Notes: generated by a model not told the origin, from the sequence alone. A stretch of 10,858 bases of DNA from an uncultured Candidatus Saccharibacteria bacterium (GCA_946886435.1 CAMPIR010000021.1:1-10858), one strand, 5' to 3'. Shown: positions 1-7,199, counted from the stretch's first letter. Translations and numbers: made by a program.

Positions 1-1398
1 GGCAACGACATTTTTCTCGCCGAGCGTATCGATATCGAGTGCGCCCTTACTGGCGAAATGTTCGAGAGCTCGTTTGAGAAGCAGCGGACCAGATGCACCC
101 TTGACCCGGTATACGGCTTCACCTTCCGGTCTCACGAACTCAAGATCGGGGTATTGGCGAGCCAGCTCGACAGGATAATCAAATAGCTTAGCATTTTTGG
201 GACGAAGTTCTGTGATGACCGACTCCACCTGTGGAATGATATCTCCCGCCTTATAGATCACGACCGTATCACCGATTCGTACATCCAGCCGTGCGATTTC
301 ATCTGCGTTATGTAGACTGGCATGCTGAACCGTAGTACCGGCCACATCAACTGGGTCAAACACGGCAACAGGCGTTGCCGCGCCAGTCCGTCCGATACTG
401 ATCACAATATCTCGAACGACCGTTGTAGCTTGCTCGGCAGCGTACTTGTAGGCCACCGCCGCTCTCGGGTTTTTACCAACGACACCGAGTTTTTCGTACT
501 GCTGTCGATCATTTACCTTTATAACGAGGCCGTCAGTATTGTACGGAAGATCATGTCGTTGCTTGTCCCAGATATCCACGTAGCGCATGACATCGTCCAG
601 TGAGGTAAAAACTTCCGCCTCAGGTGAGGCATATATCCCCAAGTCTCGCATAGCCTCGTAAGCAAATAGATTCGTCGGCACCTCGCTAGCGTCGTCGCGT
701 AGCAGGTCGTAACCGATAAAGCTCAGGGGGCGTTCGGCAACCAGCTTCGGATCGAGCTGGCGAATCGTACCGGCAGCAAGATTACGCGGGTTTTTAAATG
801 TCGCAAGTCCAGCTTTTTTCCTGGTTTTGTTCAGAGTATCGAACTCGCTTTTATACATAACTATCTCCCCACGAATCTCGGTGCGGCCAACACGGAACTG
901 CTTATTTCCGGGAGTCTCAACGAGACGGAGTGGTACATTTCTGATTGTACGGACACTCATTGTTACGTCCTCACCAACCCGACTATCACCACGTGTCAGA
1001 GCCTGGGCCAGTTCACCATCTTGATAGATCAACGCACATGCGAGCCCGTCTTTCTTTATGTCGCAGAAAAACTCGTGCTGAGTACCCGGCAGCAGTTTGT
1101 CCATACGGCGGATCCAAGCTTCGACCTCCTCTCGCGAAAACACATCGTTGAGTGAAATCATTGGTTTTCTATGGGCAACTTTTTGGAACTTTTCGAGTGG
1201 TTTACTGCCAACTCGCTGCGTAGGGCTGGCTGGATAAACCTGCTCAGGATGAGCGAGCTCGAACGCTTTTACCTCCCGTATGAGACCGTCATAAACCGCA
1301 TCATCAACGCTCGGATCATCGAGAACATAGTACTCGTACGAATATGTTTCGAGCAGCTTGAGCAGCTCACTATAACGAGCCCGACTAACTTCGGCCAT
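1..1398 (-). CDS. ligA: NAD+-dependent DNA ligase LigA (N-terminal 466 residues; runs off the window)
   Basis: Seals nicks in duplex DNA using NAD+ in replication and repair. It is read from the ATG at 1398 without a stop to base 1. The Ia domain has the Y-E-Y-Y-x-L-D-D-P pattern (residues 21-29), VYDGLI (35-40) and SPTQRVG (58-64). The adenylation motif is KKDG with the acceptor lysine at K115, the same number as in E. coli. Other family motifs are TRGDSRVGEDV (135-145), NPRNLAAGTIRQLDP (203-217), DGLVIK (289-294), YKY around K318 and the OB-fold signature GRTGAATPVA (336-345). The HhH and BRCT regions lie outside the window. The zinc-finger segment (about residues 407-433) has no cysteine at all, although reading frame and flanking motifs are intact. 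The start overlaps the upstream gene by 14 bases and has AAAGGTAG upstream, so translation is probably coupled. The family call is certain; about 200 residues are missing. Confidence 0.97.
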   Translation of the reverse strand, partial: MAEVSRARYSELLKLLETYSYEYYVLDDPSVDDAVYDGLIREVKAFELAHPEQVYPASPTQRVGSKPLEKFQKVAHRKPMISLNDVFSREEVEAWIRRMDKLLPGTQHEFFCDIKKDGLACALIYQDGELAQALTRGDSRVGEDVTMSVRTIRNVPLRLVETPGNKQFRVGRTEIRGEIVMYKSEFDTLNKTRKKAGLATFKNPRNLAAGTIRQLDPKLVAERPLSFIGYDLLRDDASEVPTNLFAYEAMRDLGIYASPEAEVFTSLDDVMRYVDIWDKQRHDLPYNTDGLVIKVNDRQQYEKLGVVGKNPRAAVAYKYAAEQATTVVRDIVISIGRTGAATPVAVFDPVDVAGTTVQHASLHNADEIARLDVRIGDTVVIYKAGDIIPQVESVITELRPKNAKLFDYPVELARQYPDLEFVRPEGEAVYRVKGASGPLLLKRALEHFASKGALDIDTLGEKNVVA

Positions 1399-2386
1399 CA
1401 ACTACCTTTCGGTACAAAAGATAGCCATAGACCACCGCATATATATAAACTATCAACGCCGTGAGCTGAATCATTAGCGAGGACAACAGCACCCCTGCGC
1501 CACCAAGCAACCGACCGAGGAATATCACCATAATAGCAACGGCCGCAAACCCAACGAGACAGACGAGACCTAGCCAGATAAATCTCAGCAGTAACGCAGT
1601 GCGTCTGCCTGAAACGAGCTGACGAGCTGAACGCCATGCTTCAAAAGGATACATACCCGGGATTGTCGCCACTATGGCTGCAAATACAGTAGTGACCAGC
1701 CAGTACAGCGTAATGACGCCGATCAATATGAGTCCGGCGGTAGCACCTATTTCGAACAAAAGTCCCTGGAGTGCACCGCCCAGCATCGATACGACGTTTG
1801 TTGCAATCGCAAGTGGCAATAGCTGCAGTAGACCGACAATACAGATAACACCCACGGCAATAATCGGTGCCCCGGCGCTGTAGAGCCCATCCCGAAACCG
1901 CACATCACTATCCGCAAGCCGACGTCGCATCAGCCAGATCGTCGTTAAGGCCACAAAAAGATAGATGAAACCGGAAACGATCTGCTGTGTCTCAGTGAGG
2001 TTCACGTTCTGCCCGCCGCCAAGAACCGATAACAAAAGTACGCCGATCTCGAGCGCGCCTCGAGTCAACCCATCGGCCGCCTCACCGCTGAACAGCGACG
2101 CCATGTCTTGAGCCGACTGGTACTGAGCATATTGACTAACTCCTATAACGAGCAGTATTGCTACCCAACCAAAGGCCAAGATTCGAGCGAAGAGTTGCTT
2201 ATCATTCCAGGCAAAATCCCATGAGGCCCGCGTATGGGCAAGTAAACCCGGTAACTTTAGGTGAGTGGTCTTCGATACCGACGTCTTAGATTTGGCTTTT
2301 GTAGTTGATGCCACTCGACTGTTTTCCTTACGAGACAAGGTGTTTTTTTTAGTGGAACGTGACTGGGTTCGTTTTTGTCGCGCCAT
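1385..2386 (-). CDS. Multi-pass membrane protein with basic N-terminal tail, unknown function (333 aa)
   Basis: I do not recognise a named family with certainty. Residues 1-45 form a cytoplasm-type tail very rich in K, R, S and T. Hydrophobic spans follow at about 66-86, 135-153, 172-195, 213-243, 265-290 and 299-325, with a weaker one near 110-125, giving six or seven helices. The segment PFEAWRSARQLVSGRR (247-262), just before a helix, resembles the amphipathic P-x-E-A-x-x-x-S-x-x-L-V-x-G-x-R stretch of YciC-like and glycerophosphodiesterase-membrane-domain proteins. That is a weak family hint only. There are no catalytic motifs. It sits 11 bases after htpX and overlaps ligA by 14 bases, so it is an operon member. 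TAGGTAG precedes the ATG as a ribosome site. The gene is sure, the role is not. Confidence 0.85.
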   Translation of the reverse strand: MARQKRTQSRSTKKNTLSRKENSRVASTTKAKSKTSVSKTTHLKLPGLLAHTRASWDFAWNDKQLFARILAFGWVAILLVIGVSQYAQYQSAQDMASLFSGEAADGLTRGALEIGVLLLSVLGGGQNVNLTETQQIVSGFIYLFVALTTIWLMRRRLADSDVRFRDGLYSAGAPIIAVGVICIVGLLQLLPLAIATNVVSMLGGALQGLLFEIGATAGLILIGVITLYWLVTTVFAAIVATIPGMYPFEAWRSARQLVSGRRTALLLRFIWLGLVCLVGFAAVAIMVIFLGRLLGGAGVLLSSLMIQLTALIVYIYAVVYGYLLYRKVVDGRS

Positions 2387-2397
2387 GCTTTGACTAC

Positions 2398-3267
2398 CTA
2401 AAACTTGCTGCCCATGTTGCGTAGGCGTGCGGCACGCTCAGCGATTGGCGGGTGCGTACTAAATGCGCTCATTAACGCTGATCGCTTGAGAGGGTTCGCA
2501 AAGAAAAGATGAGCGGTTGAAGTATTTTGGCGTCGAACAGCCGTGCCGACAGAGCCAAGTTTCTCGAGCGCGCTTGCGAGCGCCTCTGGGTCGCGAGTCG
2601 TCATGGCGCCGGTCGCATCGGCCAGATACTCACGTTGCCGCGACACAGCCGCCTGGATAAGCAGCGCTACGATAGGTGATATGAGTGCCGCAACGATACC
2701 GATAACAAGAAAGATTGGGTTGCGGTTTTCGCTGTTACCAAACCAAAACATACGCACCAACACATCAGCGATCAAGCCGATGGCGCTCACCAGGCCAAAC
2801 ACGATCATCATGACTCGGATGTCGTAGTTCTGGACATGACCCATCTCATGCGCCATGACCGCCTCGAGCTCACGATCATCCATCAGATCGAGAATGCCAG
2901 ATGTCGCAGCCACATGGGCATGTCGTGGGTCACGGCCAGTCGCAAAGGCATTTGGCGCAGGATCGTCGACGATATACACCTTTGGCATCGGCATACCGTT
3001 TGTGATCGATAGATTTTCGATCATGCGGTAGAGACGGGGGTTGTCGCTCTTTTGAATCTCTTTCGCCCCATTCATGCTGAGTGCAAGTTTCGCAGCCAGA
3101 AAATACTGAATCAACGCATAAATACCCGCTCCGATGAGCGTTCCCCAAAAGATGCCCGTACTACCGTAGATCGCGCTAAATACCCAGCCAAGGCCTGCGA
3201 TAATTACGATGAAAAGCAGGATGATGAAAAAGGTATTGCGCTTGTTAGCGGCGATTGCACTATACAT
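2398..3267 (-). CDS. htpX: HtpX-family membrane zinc metalloprotease (M48)
   Basis: Predicted membrane-bound M48B metallopeptidase that cleaves misfolded or excess membrane proteins on the cytoplasmic side. Two N-terminal helices lie at about 12-32 and 38-60. The zinc motif HEMGH is at 140-144 (H140, E141, H144), and the third ligand is probably E213 in SRQREYLADA (209-218). Two more helices at about 152-172 and 185-207 lie between these motifs, as in HtpX. NAFATG (106-111) and FSTHPPIAERAARL (269-282) are also typical of the family. The length of 289 aa is close to E. coli HtpX (about 293). AGGGTAG sits upstream of the ATG. It begins 22 bases after lemA; lemA-htpX adjacency is common in bacteria and suggests joint envelope quality control. 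The catalytic set is complete. Confidence 0.95.
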   Translation of the reverse strand: MYSAIAANKRNTFFIILLFIVIIAGLGWVFSAIYGSTGIFWGTLIGAGIYALIQYFLAAKLALSMNGAKEIQKSDNPRLYRMIENLSITNGMPMPKVYIVDDPAPNAFATGRDPRHAHVAATSGILDLMDDRELEAVMAHEMGHVQNYDIRVMMIVFGLVSAIGLIADVLVRMFWFGNSENRNPIFLVIGIVAALISPIVALLIQAAVSRQREYLADATGAMTTRDPEALASALEKLGSVGTAVRRQNTSTAHLFFANPLKRSALMSAFSTHPPIAERAARLRNMGSKF

Positions 3268-3289
3268 AAACTACCCTAGCTACTCCGAA

Positions 3290-3856
3290 CTAGAACTTTA
3301 CTTCGACAGGCTTCTCAACTGATGCCATGTCTTCGACTTCGAAGAACTCTTTGTTCGTAAAGCCAAACATACCTGCTACGAGGTTACTCGGGAACTGCTG
3401 GATCTTTGTGTTGAGGTCACGGACGCCACCGTTATAAAAGCGACGTGATGCCTGAATCTTGTCTTCCGTGTCAACCAGTTCAGCTTGAAGCTGCTGGAAG
3501 TTTTCGCTCGCGCGAAGCTCAGGATACGCCTCTGAAACGGCGAAGAGACTTTTGAGGGCTCCTTCGAACTGGTTCTCTGCTTTTGCAGCCTCTGCAGGGC
3601 CCTTTTCAGTTGCGTTCAGGACGTTCGCACGTGCTTCGGTAACGGCCTGGAAAACCTCTTTTTCATGAGCAGCGTAGCCTTTTACGGACTCGATCAGGTT
3701 CGGGATTAGATCAGCACGACGCTTGAGTTGAACCGTGATGTCACTCCACGCCTCTTGGACACGAACGTTGAGCTTGACGAGGCCGTTATAGGTTGCCCAT
3801 AGGAAGATACCGACGATGACTACGAGGCCGAGCACTACCCATAAAATAATATCCAT
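3290..3856 (-). CDS. lemA: LemA family protein
   Basis: LemA proteins are small single-pass membrane proteins with an alpha-helical bundle; their biochemical role is unsettled. One membrane helix lies at residues 2-22, followed by YNGLV (23-27). The family block WSDITVQLKRRADLIPNLIESVKGY is at 37-61, and a second block begins at YPELRASENF (111-120) and continues through RRFYNGGVRDLN (138-149) to FGF (164-166). The length of 188 aa is normal. The start is supported by TAAGGAG about 11 bases upstream and by the membrane helix beginning at once. It is the first gene of the run lemA-htpX-membrane protein-ligA. The htpX neighbour supports a joint role in envelope maintenance. Confidence 0.96.
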   Translation of the reverse strand: MDIILWVVLGLVVIVGIFLWATYNGLVKLNVRVQEAWSDITVQLKRRADLIPNLIESVKGYAAHEKEVFQAVTEARANVLNATEKGPAEAAKAENQFEGALKSLFAVSEAYPELRASENFQQLQAELVDTEDKIQASRRFYNGGVRDLNTKIQQFPSNLVAGMFGFTNKEFFEVEDMASVEKPVEVKF

Positions 3857-3889
3857 TGCTATATGTACTCCTTAGTGTTTGCTCTCTTC

Positions 3890-3895
3890 AGTATA
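3890..3895 (-). promoter_or_regulatory. Possible -10 element for the lemA operon
   Basis: TATACT on the minus strand lies 34 bases before the lemA start and matches five of six bases of TATAAT. No convincing -35 hexamer is present at 16-18 bases (CTGTTT at 17). This is therefore a weak call, based on the -10 and its position at the head of the operon. Confidence 0.35.
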
Positions 3896-3974
3896 CCTGT
3901 TTAGCGTCCAAAAAACAGCCGCAACAGATAGTTTTTAGTCATCGCGATTGGGCAGGAGGCTACCCCTTTAAATT

Positions 3975-4123
3975 AATACTTATTTGGCGACGTAGTCGCT
4001 CTACGTGCCCGGTTATCTTTATTCCAATACAGCCGCATCATCCGTTAAGGTGTTGCGATTAAAGCGTACTCCCTCGCCTGGGTTTGCCGCCGATGAGCTA
4101 CGCAAACCAGTGTAATAAGTATT
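3975..4123. other. Intergenic element closed by a 10-bp inverted repeat, possible structured RNA
   Basis: AATACTTATT (3975-3984) and AATAAGTATT (4114-4123) are perfect inverted repeats. Inside are two further stems: GGC-g-ACGTAG / CTACGT-GCC (3986-3995 with 4001-4009, 5-base loop, one bulge) and GGTTTGC / GCAAACC (4081-4087 with 4102-4108, 14-base loop). Together they suggest a branched fold with a 10-bp closing stem. The right arm of the closing stem overlaps the stop codon (4125-4123) of the upstream surface-protein gene, so on the minus strand this would be its 3' UTR. No T-run follows, so it is not a textbook terminator. It matches no riboswitch class I can name. A small inverted-repeat mobile element is an alternative, but I see no target duplication. 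The rest of the 3857-4122 gap shows nothing else clear. Confidence 0.35.
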
Positions 4124-6786
4124 TACAGACGAGAATCTTCGTATGCTCGGCGCGGGAGTGATTTCCAGACAATAGCCGTAGTTGCCACGACCACCATCGC
4201 GGCAGCGACACCTGCGTAAACATACATACTTTCGCCGGTGTTAGAAAGTGATCCGGTTGCAACTTCGTCTTCCGCACCGAGTACGGCAACCGGGTCAACG
4301 ATGATCCCGTTAACAGCTCCATCCTCATCGAGAGCCCCGCCGTCAGTAACTGTGTAACTAAGGCTTGTAAATGTTTGAGCGCCGAGTACTTTGTTTGCAA
4401 TCGTTACTTGAGTAGTGATGTCCCGAGATGTAGTGAGACCGGTATTTACCTTGGCCACCCTCCAGCCAGCAGTATCGTACTGTTTGTCGAGAAGGATCTC
4501 TATCTGTGAACTTTGTCCTGGGTTATCGCACGTGAGCGCAAACGACCATGCACCGAGGATGTGAGTAGTCGCACCGCTCAGCGAGGCAGTGCTGCCGATA
4601 ACATCACAATCACCTGCGGCAACGATAGTATTGTAGTCGCCCGTTTTTGCGTTCATTAAGGTCACTACATGGCTCTGTAGTGAATCAGTTGTTCCGTCGT
4701 AGTTCGCGTCACCGATGTTCGGTCCGGCCGCCTCGATGTAGTCTTTGACACCGTCGGCATCAGTATCTGGTGCTTCAGTGACAGTCACGGTTACTGTTGC
4801 CATATCGCTCGTGCCGCCATATTGACCACTACATGTCAGCGTATAGATGAGTGTGCTCGTTGGGCTCACTGCTCGCGTACTACTCAGAGTAACGCTACCG
4901 ATGCCTTGGTTAATCGTACAGGCGGTACCAGCCGCTACGCTCCAGGCAAGTATACTGCTCTGAGCTGGCGCACCAGTGATACTAGCCGGCGAGGCCGTAA
5001 AGCTAGTAATATCAGCGTTTATCGGTGAAGGGTTCACGGTGACAGCCGCGCTTTCCGTATCACTCGCGCCACCGTTAAGCCCTTGGCATGTCATTGTATA
5101 GGTAGTGGTTACCGTCGGTGAAACTGACTGTGATCCACTAAGCGCTACCGCCCCAACCGCTTGGTTTATCGAACAGTTCTGTCCGGTCGACACCGTCCAG
5201 TCAAGCGTTGAGGATTGGCCTTCGATTATAGTGCTTGGAGTCGCGGTAAAGCTGGAGATATTTGCGTTAACTGGGGCTGGACTGACCGTGACTGATGCTG
5301 TAGCGCTATCAACGGTACCACCATTGAGCCCGTCGCACGTCATCGTGTAGGTAGTGGTTACCGTCGGTGAAACTGACTGGTTTCCAGCCGCGCTCACTGC
5401 GCCGACCGACTGGTCAATCGAACAGTTTGTGCCCGCGCCGACACTCCAGCTCAGCATGGAGCTCTGGCCTTCTGTGATAGTGGTTGGTGAGGCCGTAAAG
5501 CTTGCTATATTCGCGTTGACCGGCGAAACATCGAACGTTACTGTAGCTTGGGCGCTATCACTTGCGCCGCCGTTCAAACCTTGACAGGTGAGCGTGTAGG
5601 TAGTGGTTACCGTCGGTGAAACTGACTGGTTTCCAGTCGCCGCCACAGCTCCAACCCCTTGGTCGATTGTACAGGTTTGGCCGGCATTGACGGTCCAGAC
5701 GAGCGTTGAGCTCTGGCCTGTCGTGATAGTGCTGGGTGCAGCAGTAAAGGTTGCGATATCCGCGTTGACCGGCGCCGGGTTTACCGTGACGGTTGTTTGT
5801 GCGGTATCACCGGCGCCTCCGTTTTGACCGCTGCAGGACAACGTGTAAGTCGTGGTCGCTGTTGGTGAAACTACCTGGCTTCCGCTCAAACCCACGCCTC
5901 CAACACTGTTATCGATCATACAGCCGGTTCCTGCGTTTACCGTCCAGCTCAGCGTCGAACTCTGCCCATCGGTAATCGTGGTCGGTGCAGCACTAAAGCT
6001 TGCGATGTCGGCGTTTACTGGCGGTGCGTTATTGACCGTCACACTTACGGCGCTACTGGTTTGGATATTCCCTGATAGGTCATAGGCGCGAACGGTTAGT
6101 GAATGTGCCCCATCAGATGCTGTGGTCGTGTCCCAGTTATAGCTATAGGGTGCAACGTTGTCGGTACCGAGTAGCGTTGTGCCAGCTCGATAGAACTCAA
6201 CGTAATCGATAGCATCATTGTCAGTTGCACTGGCTTGAATAGCCGTAGTAGCGCTCACTGCCGCACCATCCGTCGGGCTGGTGATTGACGTCGTTGGCTG
6301 TGCTGTGTCATTTAGGCAGTTATCGCCCGTCCCCGTCGGCGTACAGCTATCACTCAACAGCATGACGCGGTCTAACTCAAGATCTTCGGTGCCGGCAGTG
6401 AGGACTAGCGTGTGTGTACCCACCGCAAGGTCAATTGTTGCCTTATCCACGGTTGAGCCGTTCTCATAGTCAACCCATGTCAATGCTCCAGCCGTCAGGG
6501 CTGTTTGCCCGACAGTAAAACATTCACCGTCGAGATATACTTGGTATTCGACCGGAGTGGTGGATGGAGCTTTCATTCGACTCCAAATAGTGTACGTGCC
6601 CGTCGCAGGAACGGTAATCGTTTGCGTAGATTTGCCAGTCGTACTAGCAGGCTCGCTGCCACACGCCGCAGCGCTTACTGGTGCCGTATTAAAATGACCG
6701 GCCGCAAACAGCGAACCGGCTATAGCCAACAAAGAAAATATCTGGATTTTTGGTGCTCCACGCACCAAACGGAGTATGTCACTCAT
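4123..6786 (-). CDS. Secreted, probably sortase-anchored multidomain surface protein with five Ig-like repeats (887 aa)
   Basis: Likely a cell-surface adhesin or sugar-binding stalk; no enzyme motif is seen. The signal peptide has a basic start, a hydrophobic core at about 14-30 and probable cleavage near VSA-A (37-40). Next is a carbohydrate-binding-like beta-sandwich (about 42-160; GTYTIWSR, YLDGECF, LDRVML, four Cys). An Ig-like domain follows at about 163-252. Five 83-residue Ig-like repeats start at 256, 339, 422, 505 and 588. Each repeat has two cysteines 29 residues apart (289/318, 372/401, 455/484, 538/567, 623/652), probably a disulfide. Calcium-loop motifs DTDADGVKD (674-682) and DANYDGTTD (693-701) come next. 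A region ending YTVTDGGALDEDGAVNG (811-827) resembles the choice-of-anchor U domain. The C-terminus is LSNTG (847-851), a helix (about 855-874) and a tail with K and RR, the layout of a sortase signal. AAAGGTAA precedes the start. Confidence 0.93.
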   Translation of the reverse strand: MSDILRLVRGAPKIQIFSLLAIAGSLFAAGHFNTAPVSAAACGSEPASTTGKSTQTITVPATGTYTIWSRMKAPSTTPVEYQVYLDGECFTVGQTALTAGALTWVDYENGSTVDKATIDLAVGTHTLVLTAGTEDLELDRVMLLSDSCTPTGTGDNCLNDTAQPTTSITSPTDGAAVSATTAIQASATDNDAIDYVEFYRAGTTLLGTDNVAPYSYNWDTTTASDGAHSLTVRAYDLSGNIQTSSAVSVTVNNAPPVNADIASFSAAPTTITDGQSSTLSWTVNAGTGCMIDNSVGGVGLSGSQVVSPTATTTYTLSCSGQNGGAGDTAQTTVTVNPAPVNADIATFTAAPSTITTGQSSTLVWTVNAGQTCTIDQGVGAVAATGNQSVSPTVTTTYTLTCQGLNGGASDSAQATVTFDVSPVNANIASFTASPTTITEGQSSMLSWSVGAGTNCSIDQSVGAVSAAGNQSVSPTVTTTYTMTCDGLNGGTVDSATASVTVSPAPVNANISSFTATPSTIIEGQSSTLDWTVSTGQNCSINQAVGAVALSGSQSVSPTVTTTYTMTCQGLNGGASDTESAAVTVNPSPINADITSFTASPASITGAPAQSSILAWSVAAGTACTINQGIGSVTLSSTRAVSPTSTLIYTLTCSGQYGGTSDMATVTVTVTEAPDTDADGVKDYIEAAGPNIGDANYDGTTDSLQSHVVTLMNAKTGDYNTIVAAGDCDVIGSTASLSGATTHILGAWSFALTCDNPGQSSQIEILLDKQYDTAGWRVAKVNTGLTTSRDITTQVTIANKVLGAQTFTSLSYTVTDGGALDEDGAVNGIIVDPVAVLGAEDEVATGSLSNTGESMYVYAGVAAAMVVVATTAIVWKSLPRRAYEDSRL
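4777..6021 (-). repeat. Five tandem 249-bp repeats inside the surface-protein gene
   Basis: The units are 6021-5773, 5772-5524, 5523-5275, 5274-5026 and 5025-4777, each exactly 83 codons with no indel in phase. The protein pattern is P-V-N-A-x-I-x-S-F-T-A-x-P at the start and S-V-S-P-T-V-T-T-T-Y-T in the second half. At DNA level the three central units are homogenised: 44 bases are identical between 5344-5387 and 5593-5636, and 32 bases between 5099-5130 and 5348-5379. The first and last units have diverged. This fits unequal exchange or gene conversion acting on the middle units. Confidence 0.93.
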
Positions 6787-6836
6787 CTCTTTATATTACC
6801 TTTTTTGAATGTTTGTCTCTACTCTGCCTTGTCGCC

Positions 6837-6865
6837 ATCGTATCGCCTGTGTTTATCGTTGTCAA
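6837..6865 (-). promoter_or_regulatory. Promoter of the surface-protein gene
   Basis: The -35 is a perfect TTGACA (6865-6860), the spacer is exactly 17 bases, and the -10 is TACGAT (6842-6837, four of six). Transcription should start near 6830, giving a leader of about 45 bases before the ATG at 6786. This is the best sigma-70-type promoter in the window. Confidence 0.75.
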
Positions 6866-6906
6866 GTACTTTTTACAATGATCTTATATAGAGGTGGGAA
6901 CGAAAT

Positions 6907-6934
6907 AAAAACAAAAACAGCTCTCTTGGAGCTG
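6907..6934 (-). terminator. Intrinsic terminator of the tRNA-Cys/tRNA-Leu unit
   Basis: On the minus strand, CAGCTC and GAGCTG form a 6-bp stem with loop CAAGA, followed by TTTTTGTTTTT. It begins five bases after the CCA end of tRNA-Leu and lies upstream of the surface-protein promoter, separating the two units. Confidence 0.85.
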
Positions 6935-6939
6935 CCTTC

Positions 6940-7027
6940 TGGTGGGCGAGGAGGGACTTGAACCCTCAAGGTTGTTTAGACCAGCGGATTTTAAGTCCAC
7001 CGCGTATACCGATTCCGCCACTCGCCC
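6940..7027 (-). tRNA. tRNA-Leu (anticodon UAA)
   Basis: An 88-base class II tRNA that decodes UUA/UUG. The acceptor stem is GGGCGAG/CTCGCCC, with discriminator A and an encoded CCA. The anticodon stem GTGGA/TCCGC holds loop CTTAAAA, so the anticodon is TAA. The T-arm is GAGGG-TTCAAGT-CCCTC, with a canonical loop. The long variable region between the anticodon and T-arms is expected for leucine. It lies six bases after tRNA-Cys and shares its promoter and terminator. Confidence 0.97.
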
Positions 7028-7033
7028 CTATCG

Positions 7034-7107
7034 TGGAGGCACGTACGGGAGTCGAACCCGTCTAAAAGGTTTTGCAGACCTCCACGTAACCGCTCCGCCA
7101 ACGCGCC
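7034..7107 (-). tRNA. tRNA-Cys (anticodon GCA)
   Basis: A 74-base tRNA with acceptor GGCGCGT/ACGTGCC (one G-U), discriminator U as expected for cysteine, and an encoded CCA. The anticodon loop is CTGCAAA, giving GCA. The T-arm is GACGGG-TTCGA-type with a canonical loop. It is the first gene of a two-tRNA transcript, with a 6-base gap before tRNA-Leu. Confidence 0.97.
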
Positions 7108-7126
7108 AGAACCACGATACTAGAGT

Positions 7127-7135
7127 AGTATAACA
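7127..7135 (-). promoter_or_regulatory. Extended -10 promoter of the tRNA-Cys/tRNA-Leu pair
   Basis: TGT-TATACT on the minus strand is an extended -10 (TG one base before a five-of-six TATAAT match). It places the start near 7120, about 13 bases before the tRNA-Cys 5' end. No good -35 is visible, which is usual for extended -10 promoters. The rest of the 7136-7199 gap holds only a weak stem (TAGGT/ACCTA) without a T-run. Confidence 0.6.
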
Positions 7136-7199
7136 AACCACTGGAGGAATACCGAGACGATGCGATAGGTTACGGACTACCTACGGTTCAGCGCACGGG

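Noticed and set aside
322..1464. Four plus-strand frames of 65-97 codons
   Set aside because: They are antisense to ligA, which shows continuous family motifs on the minus strand.
3945..3970. Hairpin GGGTAG/CTGCCC as terminator of the surface-protein gene
   Set aside because: The stem is only 6 bp with a T-G pair and no T-run follows on the minus strand.
4010..4110. Resemblance of minus-strand GGCAAACC plus a nearby ACGC to the c-di-GMP-I (GEMM) riboswitch
   Set aside because: The expected CACGCA start, the tetraloop hairpin and the GGGACGCAAAGCC block are absent, so only a few bases agree.
4098..4400. Minus-strand open frame of 100 codons in another phase
   Set aside because: It overlaps the well-supported C-terminus of the surface protein and has composition expected of a shadow frame.
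4777..6021. CRISPR-like array
   Set aside because: The regular 249-bp spacing is coding repeat structure in frame, without short identical repeats separated by unique spacers.
5105..6085. Series of plus-strand frames beginning MVTVGET or MVAVGET
   Set aside because: They are antisense shadows of the 249-bp repeats; their similarity to each other only mirrors the repeats.
6942..7133. Plus-strand open frame of 63 codons (begins MGEEGLEPSRL)
   Set aside because: It is the antisense of tRNA-Leu and tRNA-Cys. Frames with this wording arise routinely from the T-arm complement of tRNA genes.
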